64,000 nt of DNA from Selenomonas sp. (GTDB lineage: Bacteria; Bacillota_C; Negativicutes; Selenomonadales; Selenomonadaceae). The notes under the pieces are model-generated. The model searched no databases, was not told the origin of the DNA, and saw only the letters and a program-made list of their open reading frames with translations. Of this stretch, positions 53,834 through 62,555 are shown piece by piece. The stretch is from contig NZ_JAILKR010000129.1 in assembly GCF_024693525.1 (NCBI RefSeq), forward strand, positions 34,593 through 98,592, written 5' to 3'. Within the stretch, counting starts at the first letter, position 1; every line of letters starts with the position of its first letter. Position numbers and translations under genes: made by a program.

Positions 53834-55024
53834 TTAAAGCGTCTTTATCGTGAACTTGCACCAGATGGCATTGGTTATCAGCAGGGCGGCAACCAGCAGG
53901 AACAGGCTGCGGATGCCGATTAGGGCGGCTAGTTGGCCGCCAAAGAAGGCGCCGCTGAACATACCGATGAACTGGGCGGACTGGTTGAAGCCGAAGATGC
54001 GGCCCATCAGTGCTGGTGGGGAGAGCTGGCGGATGAGATTGTTGGTAGACGGCATGAGTCCGGCGATGGCGATGCCGTGGACGAAGCGCAGGACGCCAAG
54101 CTGCCAGGGGGCGGTGACGAATCCCTGGGGGATGGAGACGAGGCCTGAGAGCAGCAGGCAGGAGAACAGGATGCGTTCGGAGCCGATGCGGTCGGCGAGC
54201 TTGCCAAGCCGCGAGGCAAACAGCATGCTGGCAAAGCCCGCCGCGGAGAAGACTGCGCCGGATATGATGGCCAGATGGTCGATGTTGCCGGCGATTTCCT
54301 GGATGTAGACCGTTAGGAGCGGTGCGACACAGGTCAGGGAGAAGTGAAGCAGTACCGTGGTCAGGAATACGCCGAGGATTACATTGCGCTGCGGTAGGCG
54401 GCGAAACGATGGGCAGGGGCTGTCAGCGCTGGTGGTACGGACAGCCTTTTTTGTTTCGTGCACTTGGGTTAGGGCGAGAAAGCCCAGCAGGCAGCAGGTG
54501 CCGATGCAAAAGAAGGAATTGCGGAACCCGATGGTTTCACTGAGCCAGCCGCCGAATACCGGCCCCATAAGTCCGCCGGAAACCTGAGCGGTGAAGAACA
54601 TCCCCATGGCCCAGCCGGAGTGTTCCTTCGGCGTTTCCTGTGCCAGCAGCGGGATAACGGCGGCTTGGAACCCGCTAAGACAGCCTTGCAGCAGGCGCAG
54701 GATGACGAGATGCCAGACGCTTTGCGCAAAGCCCATGCCAATCATGATGAGGCCGAGCCAGCCCGAGGCGCGCAGAATCATCGGCTTGCGGCCGAAGCGG
54801 TCGGATAGCCGGCCCCAGATGGGGGAGAAGATGGCAAGGCTGATGAAGTTGCAGCCAAAGACGATGCCGGCCCAGCGGGCCACATCAGCAGGATTATCGA
54901 CGCCTAGTTCTGCGATATAGAGGGGCAGGATTGGCGCCATTTGGCTCATGCCGATGGAGACGATAAAGGATGCCACGCAGCAAATCAGCAGATTCTTTTT
55001 CCATAGGGGAAGGTTGGATACCAT
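53834..55024 (-). CDS. MFS multidrug-type exporter
   Basis: A 396-residue major facilitator with 12 hydrophobic helices. ATG 55024 (MVSNLPLWKKN) with a GTGAGG site upstream is preferred to the start 18 codons earlier. The MFS signature between helices 2 and 3 is GRLSDRFGRKPMI (about residues 60-72), and the repeat between helices 8 and 9 is GKLADRIGSERIL. The sequence suits the MdtG-like drug-efflux branch; the substrate is unknown. It is a single-gene unit. Confidence 0.85.
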   Translation of the reverse strand: MVSNLPLWKKNLLICCVASFIVSIGMSQMAPILPLYIAELGVDNPADVARWAGIVFGCNFISLAIFSPIWGRLSDRFGRKPMILRASGWLGLIMIGMGFAQSVWHLVILRLLQGCLSGFQAAVIPLLAQETPKEHSGWAMGMFFTAQVSGGLMGPVFGGWLSETIGFRNSFFCIGTCCLLGFLALTQVHETKKAVRTTSADSPCPSFRRLPQRNVILGVFLTTVLLHFSLTCVAPLLTVYIQEIAGNIDHLAIISGAVFSAAGFASMLFASRLGKLADRIGSERILFSCLLLSGLVSIPQGFVTAPWQLGVLRFVHGIAIAGLMPSTNNLIRQLSPPALMGRIFGFNQSAQFIGMFSGAFFGGQLAALIGIRSLFLLVAALLITNAIWCKFTIKTL

Positions 55025-55087
55025 AAGAAAAGCCTCACTTTTATTGAAATCGATATACCATAAGGATAAGTATAGCACTATGCAATC

Positions 55088-55127
55088 AAAAAAGCAGTCC
55101 GCTGATTTTTCAACGGACTGCTTTTTT
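55088..55127 (-). terminator. Terminator of the diguanylate cyclase gene
   Basis: AAAAAAGCAGTCCG (55088-55101) / CGGACTGCTTTTTT (55114-55127). On the minus strand the stop codon of the GGDEF gene lies at the edge of the hairpin, and the T-tract follows. It insulates the MFS gene. Confidence 0.85.
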
Positions 55128-57010
55128 CAGAAGGGTTCCTGGATGACCAACGCCAGTGGCGGGTCGTTTTCGTTTTTGTTCCAGTGGAGATTGCAGGCGC
55201 GGGTGGTGGTGGGGCGTTCTTTATCCCAGTTGCTGAGGTCACAGGCGATGTATTCACTGCCTTCGCCGGAAAGTTTTTGGACGGGGCAGTCTGGACAAGG
55301 CGTCATGCGCTGGTGAAACAGTTCGTAGCAGGGATGGCCGGCAGAGGATTCCGACAGGGTCTGCCGTATCGCCTGATTGAAGTACAGAGGCATCAGGGTT
55401 ATTTTGTCGACCACATAGACCATTTCCTGCATGTGGTCTAACAGGTCGCGAAGATGACTGTTTTGCTGGCGCAGCTTGTCATCGGAATAGGATGTCAAAA
55501 GGATGTTGCCCAGGATGACGGCGAAGATGCTCAGGGCGTGGAGGCATTCGTCATCAAAGGGGCGGGGCTGACGGCTTTCGAAGCCGATACAGCCCAAAGT
55601 ATCGGAGCCATGGGTTATCATGCAGTGGGCAAAAGCGCCGAGGTGAAGGGCGGTTAGTGCTGGCTGATAACTGCTGGCAGCTTTGGTGGTGTCCTCATAA
55701 ATGGACATGACCCCATAGGAGGTTGCCTTATAACGATTGAGAATCAAATCGTTGCGTTGGGCAATCTGGGAGAAAAGGCTGGTGTTATGGGCGGCGGATT
55801 TTAACGAAACGCCGTTGGGACTCAGCCACTCATAGGCGGTGGTATATTGATTGACATCCGAGTCAAAGAGGTCAAGGGCTACCCGGTCCAGATTAAAGCG
55901 CTTTCCAAACATGGAGAGGGACAGGGTAATCGTTGCATCCGGACTGTTGGTTTCGTAGAGGAGTTTGAAGATGAATTCAATCATATTGTCCTTAAAGGCT
56001 TTCTGCTGAAGGTCTTCAAAATCGTTGGGGACACGAGACTTGGCTGACGCCGCTTGGTTGAACAGACTGTTATGATAGATGACGTATTGATTTTTGCCCT
56101 TGCTTTTCGCTTCGTAAAGTGCCCGGTCGGCATGTTTGAACAGTTCCGCGTAATCGGTGCCATGTTCCGGGTAGAGGGATACGCCGACGCTGATGGAAAA
56201 GGGCAGGGTCTGGGTTCCGTTTTGGTATTGGCGCTGCAATTTTTGGATGAGCACTTGGCAGCGATTGTGGAGAATTTGCAAATCGTTTAGGTTGCGGAAC
56301 AGCACGATAAATTCGTCGCCGCCGATGCGTCCTTTTATGTCCGATTGCCGGAAATTGTGATTGATGGCGCTACCCATGTCGGCAAGCACCGCATCGCCGA
56401 ATAGGTGACCAAAGCTGTCGTTGATGTCTTTGAAGCCGTCGGCATCGATTAGCAGCAGACCAGCCTGTTCGGTGTCGGTAGCGAGGGAGTCTAAGTATTC
56501 GGAAATGCGATGACGGGAGGTCTCTTTGTTGAGCAGTCCCGTGAGTTTATCGAAGAAGGCTTCATGTTCGATGCGCTGCTGCCAGAGTTTTTGCGCCTGA
56601 ATGTTGCGGATGTTGCCGAAGGCGACCACCGGCTGCTGGTCATCGAAGTAGGTGATGATATGGATTTCAGACCAGAGGTAGTCGGATTTCTTATGACTGC
56701 GAATCCGGATTTTGCAGGTTTGGTTACAGGTGCGGCCTAAATAGCGGGAGCAGCTGTGATATATTTTATGTAGGAAATAGCGGAAAATGTGAAGGTCGTC
56801 GGGATGGATAAGACCGGAGTGCCAAAGCCTGGTGGAGGCATTCAAGAGACCGGTTCCAATATCGTAAGAGTGGTTTGGAATTGGCTGTTTCAATTCCAGT
56901 TTATCGGCTCTTAAGTCCCAACGAAAGTAAATTCGCCGGTCAAAATTTTCCAGTGCCGAAAAAACATCGTCGCCGAAAGCCGTGGGTATCTGGCGTTTTG
57001 TTGTGCTCAT
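55127..57010 (-). CDS. Diguanylate cyclase with PAS, GGDEF, GAF-like and Cys-rich PAS domains
   Basis: A 627-residue soluble protein. An N-terminal PAS domain (about 25-150) is followed by a GGDEF domain (about 155-320) with intact GGDEF at 230-234 and DADGFKDINDSFGH before it, so c-di-GMP synthesis is expected. A GAF-like region (about 345-500) and a C-terminal PAS domain (about 510-627) follow. The latter has a CYELFHQRMTPCPDCPVQKL cluster, a Cys motif seen in PAS domains that may bind metal or a cofactor. Having sensor domains on both sides of the cyclase is unusual. No membrane helix is present. It is transcribed away from the TSCPD gene. Confidence 0.88.
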   Translation of the reverse strand: MSTTKRQIPTAFGDDVFSALENFDRRIYFRWDLRADKLELKQPIPNHSYDIGTGLLNASTRLWHSGLIHPDDLHIFRYFLHKIYHSCSRYLGRTCNQTCKIRIRSHKKSDYLWSEIHIITYFDDQQPVVAFGNIRNIQAQKLWQQRIEHEAFFDKLTGLLNKETSRHRISEYLDSLATDTEQAGLLLIDADGFKDINDSFGHLFGDAVLADMGSAINHNFRQSDIKGRIGGDEFIVLFRNLNDLQILHNRCQVLIQKLQRQYQNGTQTLPFSISVGVSLYPEHGTDYAELFKHADRALYEAKSKGKNQYVIYHNSLFNQAASAKSRVPNDFEDLQQKAFKDNMIEFIFKLLYETNSPDATITLSLSMFGKRFNLDRVALDLFDSDVNQYTTAYEWLSPNGVSLKSAAHNTSLFSQIAQRNDLILNRYKATSYGVMSIYEDTTKAASSYQPALTALHLGAFAHCMITHGSDTLGCIGFESRQPRPFDDECLHALSIFAVILGNILLTSYSDDKLRQQNSHLRDLLDHMQEMVYVVDKITLMPLYFNQAIRQTLSESSAGHPCYELFHQRMTPCPDCPVQKLSGEGSEYIACDLSNWDKERPTTTRACNLHWNKNENDPPLALVIQEPF

Positions 57011-57047
57011 AGTGATTCCCTTCTAATGAGTTAATAATCTATTTGTA

Positions 57048-57077
57048 ATTATAGCCGATATGGGACATATTTACCAA
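57048..57077 (-). promoter_or_regulatory. Promoter of the diguanylate cyclase gene
   Basis: On the minus strand: TTGGTA (57077-57072), 18-base spacer, TATAAT (57053-57048). Confidence 0.7.
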
Positions 57078-57116
57078 TGAAATATAAGCAGTTTATAAAA
57101 AATAATAAGCAAGTAA

Positions 57117-57145
57117 TTGCTAATCCGAGAAAAATTCAGTAAGAT
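57117..57145 (+). promoter_or_regulatory. Promoter of the TSCPD-PHP unit
   Basis: TTGCTA (57117-57122), 17-base spacer, TAAGAT (57140-57145), about 40 bases before the TSCPD start codon. Confidence 0.65.
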
Positions 57146-57185
57146 AGGGTAAAGAATCAAGAATTAAGGAAAGCGAGCGAAGGCA

Positions 57186-57452
57186 ATGAGCATTTACGAA
57201 TATAAGACTAAAGGCACTTGTGCAAGAAAGATTACGGTGGAACTCGATGGCAAAGTCATCAAGAAGGTGGCCTTTGAAGGTGGTTGCAATGGCAACCTCA
57301 AGGGAATTTCCAAACTGGTAGAGGGGATGGATATGGATTTTGTCATTGAGCGCTTTACCGGCAATACGTGCAACGGCAAGCCGACCTCCTGCCCGGACCA
57401 GTTGTCTGTTGCACTGCGGGAGGCTTATGAAGCCGAGCAGAAAGAAGGATAA
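57186..57452 (+). CDS. TSCPD domain protein
   Basis: An 88-residue single-domain protein. Four conserved Cys positions are visible: TKGTCARKI, FEGGCNGNLKGI and the naming motif NTCNGKPTSCPDQLS. The same domain occurs at the C-terminus of B12-dependent ribonucleotide reductases, and stand-alone forms like this are common in anaerobic Firmicutes. Its activity is unknown; a metal- or thiol-related role is assumed from the Cys set. It lies two bases before the PHP gene. Confidence 0.88.
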   Translation: MSIYEYKTKGTCARKITVELDGKVIKKVAFEGGCNGNLKGISKLVEGMDMDFVIERFTGNTCNGKPTSCPDQLSVALREAYEAEQKEG

Positions 57453-57454
57453 AC

Positions 57455-58228
57455 ATGATTTTTGACAGTCATAGCCACACGGAATTCTCAGGGGATTCGG
57501 AAATGAAGGCTGCCGATGCCTTGGCGGCGGCAGAGCGGTTGGGATTAGGACTGGTATTCACCGAGCATTTGGACCTGGATTATCCTGGGGAGATTGATTT
57601 TACCTTCAATCCCGATGATTATTGGAACGCCTATGAGCGCTTTCGCGGCGGCAAGCTCCGGCTGGGGGTGGAAGTAGGCATGCAGGCCTCCACCTGTGAT
57701 CGCAGCCGCGAGTTTACCGAATGGCTTCCCTTTGATTTTGTCGTTGGGGCAATTCATATGGTGGATGGCAAAGATATCTATTATAAGGAAAGCTATGGTG
57801 AGTTTTCCAAAGAGGACTTTTACCATAGGTATTTTGCCGCTATGGCTGATAATGTACGCCGTCATACCTTTATTGATGTTCTGGCCCATATCGATTATAT
57901 TGCTCGGTATGCGCCCTACGACAATCCGGAGCTGGAGTACGGGAATTTCACCGCGGATGTGGATGCGGTTCTGCGGGCAGTGGTGGAAACCGATACGGTG
58001 CTGGAGCTGAATACCCGCCGGCTCAGCAGTGCCCGGGCGCTGAAAGAACTGGTTCCCATTTATCGGCGGTATCGGGAGCTGGGGGGGCAGGAAATTACCC
58101 TGGGGTCAGATGCGCATACGGCGGATGCTATCGGCGCGCATTTTGATTTGGCTCTGGACTTTGCCGATGCCTTGGGGCTGTCGGTGGTTACGTTCTGTGG
58201 CCGTTTGCGGGAAAGTTGTCAGAAATAA
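57455..58228 (+). CDS. PHP-domain phosphoesterase (histidinol-phosphatase-like)
   Basis: A 257-residue TIM-barrel metal enzyme of the PHP family. The metal ligands appear in order: DSHSHTEFSGDS (residues 3-14), TEHLDLDYP, GAIHMVDG, LAHIDYIARY and GSDAHTADAIG. The size and motif set match HisK-type histidinol-phosphate phosphatases, but no his genes are linked, so another phosphoester substrate is possible. It is probably cotranscribed with the TSCPD gene; the SCIFF promoter begins five bases after its stop. Confidence 0.82.
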   Translation: MIFDSHSHTEFSGDSEMKAADALAAAERLGLGLVFTEHLDLDYPGEIDFTFNPDDYWNAYERFRGGKLRLGVEVGMQASTCDRSREFTEWLPFDFVVGAIHMVDGKDIYYKESYGEFSKEDFYHRYFAAMADNVRRHTFIDVLAHIDYIARYAPYDNPELEYGNFTADVDAVLRAVVETDTVLELNTRRLSSARALKELVPIYRRYRELGGQEITLGSDAHTADAIGAHFDLALDFADALGLSVVTFCGRLRESCQK

Positions 58229-58232
58229 TTCC

Positions 58233-58261
58233 TTGTACTGCTGCGGAAAAGGCGATATAAT
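58233..58261 (+). promoter_or_regulatory. Sigma-A promoter of the SCIFF peptide gene
   Basis: TTGTAC (58233-58238), 17-base spacer, TATAAT (58256-58261), 36 bases before the peptide start codon. Confidence 0.85.
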
Positions 58262-58296
58262 AGATTGAGATTCTATTTTTGATAGGAGGGCTAATG

Positions 58297-58434
58297 ATGA
58301 AACACATCAAGACGGTCAACAAGCCATCGATGCAGGCTACGCTCAAGACGGGCGGCTGCGGCGAGTGCCAGGCTTCCTGCCAGTCCGCATGCAAGACTTC
58401 CTGCACGGTCGGCAACCAGGTTTGCGAGAAATAA
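58297..58434 (+). CDS. SCIFF ranthipeptide precursor (six cysteines in forty-five residues)
   Basis: A 45-residue peptide beginning MKHIKTVNKPSMQ. Six Cys lie at positions 21, 24, 28, 32, 36 and 43, in the signature GGCGECQASCQSACKTSCT followed by VGNQVC. The length and Cys count are exactly those that define SCIFF peptides. ATG 58297 is seven bases from AGGAGG (58284-58289); the ATG one codon earlier is too close. Such peptides are modified by a radical SAM maturase, encoded next, which makes Cys-to-Thr (gamma) thioether links; Cys32 and Thr37 match the bridge described for the Clostridium thermocellum peptide CteA. The biological role is unsettled; regulatory signalling has been proposed for SCIFF peptides in clostridia. 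No leader peptidase or exporter gene is adjacent. Confidence 0.95.
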   Translation: MKHIKTVNKPSMQATLKTGGCGECQASCQSACKTSCTVGNQVCEK

Positions 58435-58445
58435 GTATCGCATTG

Positions 58446-58475
58446 AAGCCTTCCCTTTTGGGGAAGGCTTTTTAT
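58446..58475 (+). terminator. Terminator/attenuator between the SCIFF peptide and its maturase
   Basis: AAGCCTTCCC (58446-58455) / GGGAAGGCTT (58461-58470), 5-base loop, then TTTATT. No separate promoter is visible before the maturase, so read-through here probably sets an excess of peptide over enzyme. Confidence 0.8.
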
Positions 58476-58531
58476 TATGAATGATTTCTACATTTATATA
58501 GCAACAAAAAATTAAGGAGAACAAGAGACAA

Positions 58532-59929
58532 ATGAAAGCAAGAATCCATAAATTTGAGCAGAATGGTACCTATATCCTGTTGGATATCAACAGTGGTGCT
58601 GTACATGTTATCGATAAGATGATTTATGAGATAATGGATACGTTTGAGGGAACGAACGATGATGCAGTCCTTAGGGCATTGGAGGGCAAGTATCCCCAGG
58701 CAGATCTCAAGGAAGCGCTGGAAGAACTTCACGAGCTGATGACTGCCGGGGAGCTTTTCGCCCCGGATATCAACGTACCGCCGACCTTCAAGCAGACGGG
58801 GCTGGTTAAGTCCATCTGCCTGATGATTGCTCAGGATTGCAACCTGCGCTGCAAATATTGCTTTGGTGATGGCGGCAGTTATGGTCAGGAGCGCGCTATC
58901 ATGACGCCGGAAGTGGGCAAAAAGGCGGTGGACTATCTGATCAAAGCCAGCGGCCCGCGCAAACATCTCGAGATGGATTTTTTCGGCGGCGAGCCGCTCA
59001 TGAACATGAAGACGGTGAAGGCTGTTACGGAATATGCGCGCCAGCGTGAGAAGGAAACGGGCAAGAAGTTCAAGCTTACGATGACGACAAACGGCATCCT
59101 GCTCAATGACGAGAACATCAAATGGCTCAACGACAATGACTTTGCGCTCGTGCTCTCCCTTGATGGCCGCAAGGAAGTTCACGACGCCATGCGTCCGTTG
59201 GCTGGCGGCCAGGGCAGCTATGACCGCGCAATTGCCAACTTCAAGAAATGCCTTGCGAGCCGCAAGGGCGGGGACTACGATTACCGTGGCGTTTACACTT
59301 ACTTGCGCGGTACCTACACGAAGAACAATATGGACTTCACCAAGGATGTCCTGTCGATGAATGACGAGGGCTTTGACATCCTGTCGATGGAGCCGGTAGT
59401 CCTGAAGGATAATCCGCTTGGCTTTACTGAAGAGGATTTGCCGCGCATCCGCGAAGAGTACGATCGCTTGACGGAAGCTTATATGAAGCGTCATCGCGAG
59501 GGCAAGGGATTCTTCTTCTTCCATTTCAACATGGATCTTTCCAATGGTCCGTGTGTGGCCAAGCGCCTTTCGGGCTGCGGTGCTGGTCATGAATATGTGG
59601 CCGTCGCTGAAAATGGCGACCTCTATCCGTGCCATCAGTTTGTTGGCCGTGAGAAATACAAAATCGGTACGGTAGATACGGGAATTACGGATAAGGAAAC
59701 GAGCCAGTATTTCCGTGAAAGCCACGTACTCAACAAAGAAAAGTGTGGCGACTGCTGGTCGCGCTTCTTCTGCTCCGGTGGCTGCCATGCCAATGCCGAT
59801 CTCTTCCATGGCGATATTCGCAAGCCGTATGAAGTCGGTTGTGAAATTCAGAAAAAGCGTCTGGAATGTGCGATTTACGTACAGGCACTGTTGGCCCTGG
59901 AAAAGATGGATGATAATGACGATAAATAA
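58532..59929 (+). CDS. Radical SAM SCIFF maturase (thioether-forming, SPASM type)
   Basis: A 465-residue radical SAM enzyme that installs thioether crosslinks in the SCIFF peptide. The N-terminal ~85 residues form a peptide-recognition-type domain (HKFEQNGTYILLDINSGAVH, ... ELMTAGELF). The [4Fe-4S] SAM motif is CNLRCKYC at Cys103, Cys107 and Cys110, then FFGGEPLMN. The C-terminal SPASM region holds two auxiliary-cluster Cys sets (GPCVAKRLSGCGAGH, YPCHQF, CGDCWSRFFCSGGCHA, GCEIQKKRLEC). All needed Cys are present. AAGGAG lies upstream of the ATG. A strong terminator closes the two-gene locus. Confidence 0.95.
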   Translation: MKARIHKFEQNGTYILLDINSGAVHVIDKMIYEIMDTFEGTNDDAVLRALEGKYPQADLKEALEELHELMTAGELFAPDINVPPTFKQTGLVKSICLMIAQDCNLRCKYCFGDGGSYGQERAIMTPEVGKKAVDYLIKASGPRKHLEMDFFGGEPLMNMKTVKAVTEYARQREKETGKKFKLTMTTNGILLNDENIKWLNDNDFALVLSLDGRKEVHDAMRPLAGGQGSYDRAIANFKKCLASRKGGDYDYRGVYTYLRGTYTKNNMDFTKDVLSMNDEGFDILSMEPVVLKDNPLGFTEEDLPRIREEYDRLTEAYMKRHREGKGFFFFHFNMDLSNGPCVAKRLSGCGAGHEYVAVAENGDLYPCHQFVGREKYKIGTVDTGITDKETSQYFRESHVLNKEKCGDCWSRFFCSGGCHANADLFHGDIRKPYEVGCEIQKKRLECAIYVQALLALEKMDDNDDK

Positions 59930-59957
59930 CCATAAATAATATTTATACATACGAACG

Positions 59958-59989
59958 AAAGTGACAAGTATATTTGCTTGTCACTTTTT
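59958..59989 (+). terminator. Rho-independent terminator after the SCIFF maturase
   Basis: AAAGTGACAAG (59958-59968) / CTTGTCACTTT (59977-59987) then TT. The following ~220 bases to gapA contain only the gapA promoter. Confidence 0.9.
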
Positions 59990-60134
59990 GCTGTTTTGGG
60001 CAGGTGTTCCTATTGTTTATCTGCGTTTAGCGCGTTTGCAAAAGCGAAAGAGTATTGTTACCTATTCATACAGAAAAGTCAGAAAACAATGAAACCGATT
60101 CATATAATAATTGGTGAAATTTATGATAAAAACA

Positions 60135-60164
60135 TTGACATTTCCTCTTTGCTTATTGTATTAT
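60135..60164 (+). promoter_or_regulatory. Sigma-A promoter of gapA
   Basis: Consensus TTGACA (60135-60140), 18-base spacer, TATTAT (60159-60164), followed 50 bases later by the gapA start. A strong -35 suits a highly expressed glycolytic gene. Confidence 0.75.
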
Positions 60165-60213
60165 TAGACCTGTAAGAACTGAACTTCTAAAGAATTTAGG
60201 GGGTATTTTTCAA

Positions 60214-61224
60214 ATGGCAGTAAAAGTAGCTATCAATGGTTTTGGCCGTATCGGCCGTCTCGCATTCCGTCAGATGTTCGACGCTGAGGGTTATGAAGTT
60301 GTTGCAATCAACGACCTCACGAGCCCGAAAATGCTCGCACACCTGCTCAAGTACGATTCCACGCAGGGTAAGTACAAATATGCTGATACGGTTGAAGCTG
60401 GCGAGAACAGCATCAAAGTCAACGGCAAAGAGATCATGATCTATGCTGAGAAGGATGCAAAAGACATTCCTTGGGCTAAACATGATGTTGATGTTGTTCT
60501 TGAGTGCACTGGTTTCTACACTTCCAAAGAGAAAGCTTCTGCACATCTGGCTGCAGGCGCTAAGAAAGTTGTTATCTCCGCTCCGGCTGGTAACGACCTC
60601 CCGACGATCGTATACAACGTTAACCACACGACGCTGACGAAAGAGGACAAGGTTATCTCCGCTGCTTCCTGCACGACGAACTGCCTTGCTCCGATGGCTA
60701 AAGCACTGAACGACCTCGCTCCGATCCAGAGCGGTATCATGTGCACGATTCACGCTTACACGGGCGACCAGATGACTCTTGATGGCCCGCAGCGTAAAGG
60801 CGACCTCCGCCGCAGCCGCGCAGCAGCTTGCAACATCGTTCCGAACTCCACGGGTGCTGCTAAAGCTATCGGCCTCGTAATTCCGGAACTCAAAGGCAAA
60901 CTGATCGGTGCTGCACAGCGCGTTCCGACCCCGACGGGCTCCACGACGATCCTCAATGCTGTTGTTAAAGGCAGCGTTTCCGTTGAGCAGGTTAACGAGG
61001 CTATGAAGGCTCAGGCTACGGAATCCTTCGGTTACAACACGGATGAGATCGTATCCAGCGATATCGTTGGCATGCGTTTCGGTTCCCTGTTCGATGCTAC
61101 GCAGACGATGGTTAACCCGGTCGAGGGTGGCACGCAGGTTCAGGTTGTTTCCTGGTACGACAACGAGAACAGCTACACGAGCCAGATGGTTCGCACGATC
61201 AAATACTTCGCTGAGCTCGGCTAA
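60214..61224 (+). CDS. gapA: Glyceraldehyde-3-phosphate dehydrogenase
   Basis: NAD-binding Rossmann start [18 protein letters not shown] and catalytic Cys in [12 protein letters not shown]; 336 residues, full length. The segment after the Cys ([14 protein letters not shown]) and [13 protein letters not shown] are conserved. Codon use is strongly biased (GCT, CTC, ACG, GTT), a sign of high expression. A hairpin separates it from pgk, so gapA is probably made in excess of the downstream enzymes. Confidence 0.97.
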   Translation: MAVKVAINGFGRIGRLAFRQMFDAEGYEVVAINDLTSPKMLAHLLKYDSTQGKYKYADTVEAGENSIKVNGKEIMIYAEKDAKDIPWAKHDVDVVLECTGFYTSKEKASAHLAAGAKKVVISAPAGNDLPTIVYNVNHTTLTKEDKVISAASCTTNCLAPMAKALNDLAPIQSGIMCTIHAYTGDQMTLDGPQRKGDLRRSRAAACNIVPNSTGAAKAIGLVIPELKGKLIGAAQRVPTPTGSTTILNAVVKGSVSVEQVNEAMKAQATESFGYNTDEIVSSDIVGMRFGSLFDATQTMVNPVEGGTQVQVVSWYDNENSYTSQMVRTIKYFAELG

Positions 61225-61261
61225 TTGTTTGATTCGTAACTGAATAAAACGAAGATCTTTA

Positions 61262-61302
61262 GAGGTCCGGCCTAAAACTTGGGCCGGACCTCAAATTTTT
61301 AT
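61262..61302 (+). terminator. Strong hairpin between gapA and pgk (partial terminator)
   Basis: GAGGTCCGGCC (61262-61272) / GGCCGGACCTC (61282-61292) followed by AAATTTTTATT. The stem is strong but the U-tract is displaced by AAA, so it may be a leaky terminator or an mRNA 3'-stability hairpin. No separate pgk promoter is evident. Confidence 0.7.
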
Positions 61303-61331
61303 TATGTAAAAATTATTTTGGAGGTTTCATA

Positions 61332-62525
61332 ATGGATAAGAAAACCATCAAAGACATTGATGTCAAAGGCAAAAAAGTATTTGTCCGTGTTGACTACAAT
61401 GTGCCGTTCGACGAAAACCAGAACATCACGAATGATACGCGTATGGTTCGCACGCTGCCGACCATCAACTATCTGCTTGACAATGGCGCTGCTGTAATCC
61501 TGGCTTGCCATATCGGCCGTCCTTCTGAGGCTCGTGAGCCGCAGTTCTCCACGAAGCACCTCGTTGCTCATCTTTCTGAGCTTCTCGGTAAAGAGGTTAA
61601 ATGGGCTTCGGACTGCGTTGGTGCTGAGGCTGAGAAGGCTGCTGCTGACCTGAAGGCTGGCGAAGTCCTGCTGCTTGAGAACCTCCGTTATCACAAAGCT
61701 GAGAAGAAAAACGATCCGGAATTTGCAAAACAGCTCGCTTCCCTCGCTGATGTCGCTGTTGACGATGCTTTCGGTGTTTCCCACCGCGGTCATGCATCCA
61801 ACGCTGGCATCGCTCAGTATGTCGAGGTTGTCGCTGGCTTCCTGATGGAAAAAGAGATCAACTACATCGGCAAAACGCTTGAGGCTCCGCAGCGTCCGTT
61901 CGTTGCTATCATCGGCGGTGCTAAGGTTTCCGATAAGATCGGTGTCATCAACAACATGATCGAGAAAGTCGACAAAATCATCATTGGCGGCGGTATGGCT
62001 CATACTTTCGATGCAGCTAAAGGCCTGCCAATCGGCAATTCCCTCTGCGAGCCGGACAAATACGATCTCGCTCGCGACCTCCTCAAAAAAGCTGAGGAGA
62101 AGGGTGTAGAGGTTATCCTGCCGGTTGACCTCGTAATTGCTGACAAGTTCGCAGCAGATGCCAATACGCAGACGGTTGATGTCGATAAAGTTCCTGAGGG
62201 CTGGCAGGCTCTTGACTCCGGCGTTAAGACGTCTGAAAAATATGTCGAAGCTCTCAAAGGCGCTAAGACGGTTGTCTGGAATGGACCGATGGGCGTATTC
62301 GAGTTTGATGCTTTTGCTAAAGGTACGCTTGCTGTTGCTGAGGCTGTTGCCAAAGCTACGGAAGAGGGCGCTATCTCCATCGTTGGCGGTGGTGACTCCG
62401 TTGCTGCGCTGAAGAAGACGGGCCTGACGGACAAGATTTCCCATGTATCCACGGGTGGCGGCGCTACGCTCGAGTTCCTCGAGGGCAAAGAGATGCCGGG
62501 CATTGCAGCTATCGCTGATAAATAA
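61332..62525 (+). CDS. pgk: Phosphoglycerate kinase
   Basis: Transfers phosphate from 1,3-bisphosphoglycerate to ADP. The 397-residue protein shows VFVRVDYNVPFDEN, NDTRMVRTLPTI, LACHIGRPSE, GGAKVSDKIGVINNM and the C-terminal GGGDSVAALKKTGL. Full length, highly expressed codon pattern. It leads the pgk-tpiA-gpmI run. Confidence 0.98.
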   Translation: MDKKTIKDIDVKGKKVFVRVDYNVPFDENQNITNDTRMVRTLPTINYLLDNGAAVILACHIGRPSEAREPQFSTKHLVAHLSELLGKEVKWASDCVGAEAEKAAADLKAGEVLLLENLRYHKAEKKNDPEFAKQLASLADVAVDDAFGVSHRGHASNAGIAQYVEVVAGFLMEKEINYIGKTLEAPQRPFVAIIGGAKVSDKIGVINNMIEKVDKIIIGGGMAHTFDAAKGLPIGNSLCEPDKYDLARDLLKKAEEKGVEVILPVDLVIADKFAADANTQTVDVDKVPEGWQALDSGVKTSEKYVEALKGAKTVVWNGPMGVFEFDAFAKGTLAVAEAVAKATEEGAISIVGGGDSVAALKKTGLTDKISHVSTGGGATLEFLEGKEMPGIAAIADK

Positions 62526-62555
62526 TGACTGATTGATTAGGGAGGCTTTTATATA

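Noticed and set aside
58475..59950. 491-codon open frame antisense to the SCIFF maturase
   Set aside because: A shadow of the radical SAM gene, whose Cys motifs and ribosome site are clear.
59978..60175. 65-codon frame between the SCIFF maturase and gapA
   Set aside because: It starts within the maturase terminator, runs through the gapA promoter and has no ribosome site.
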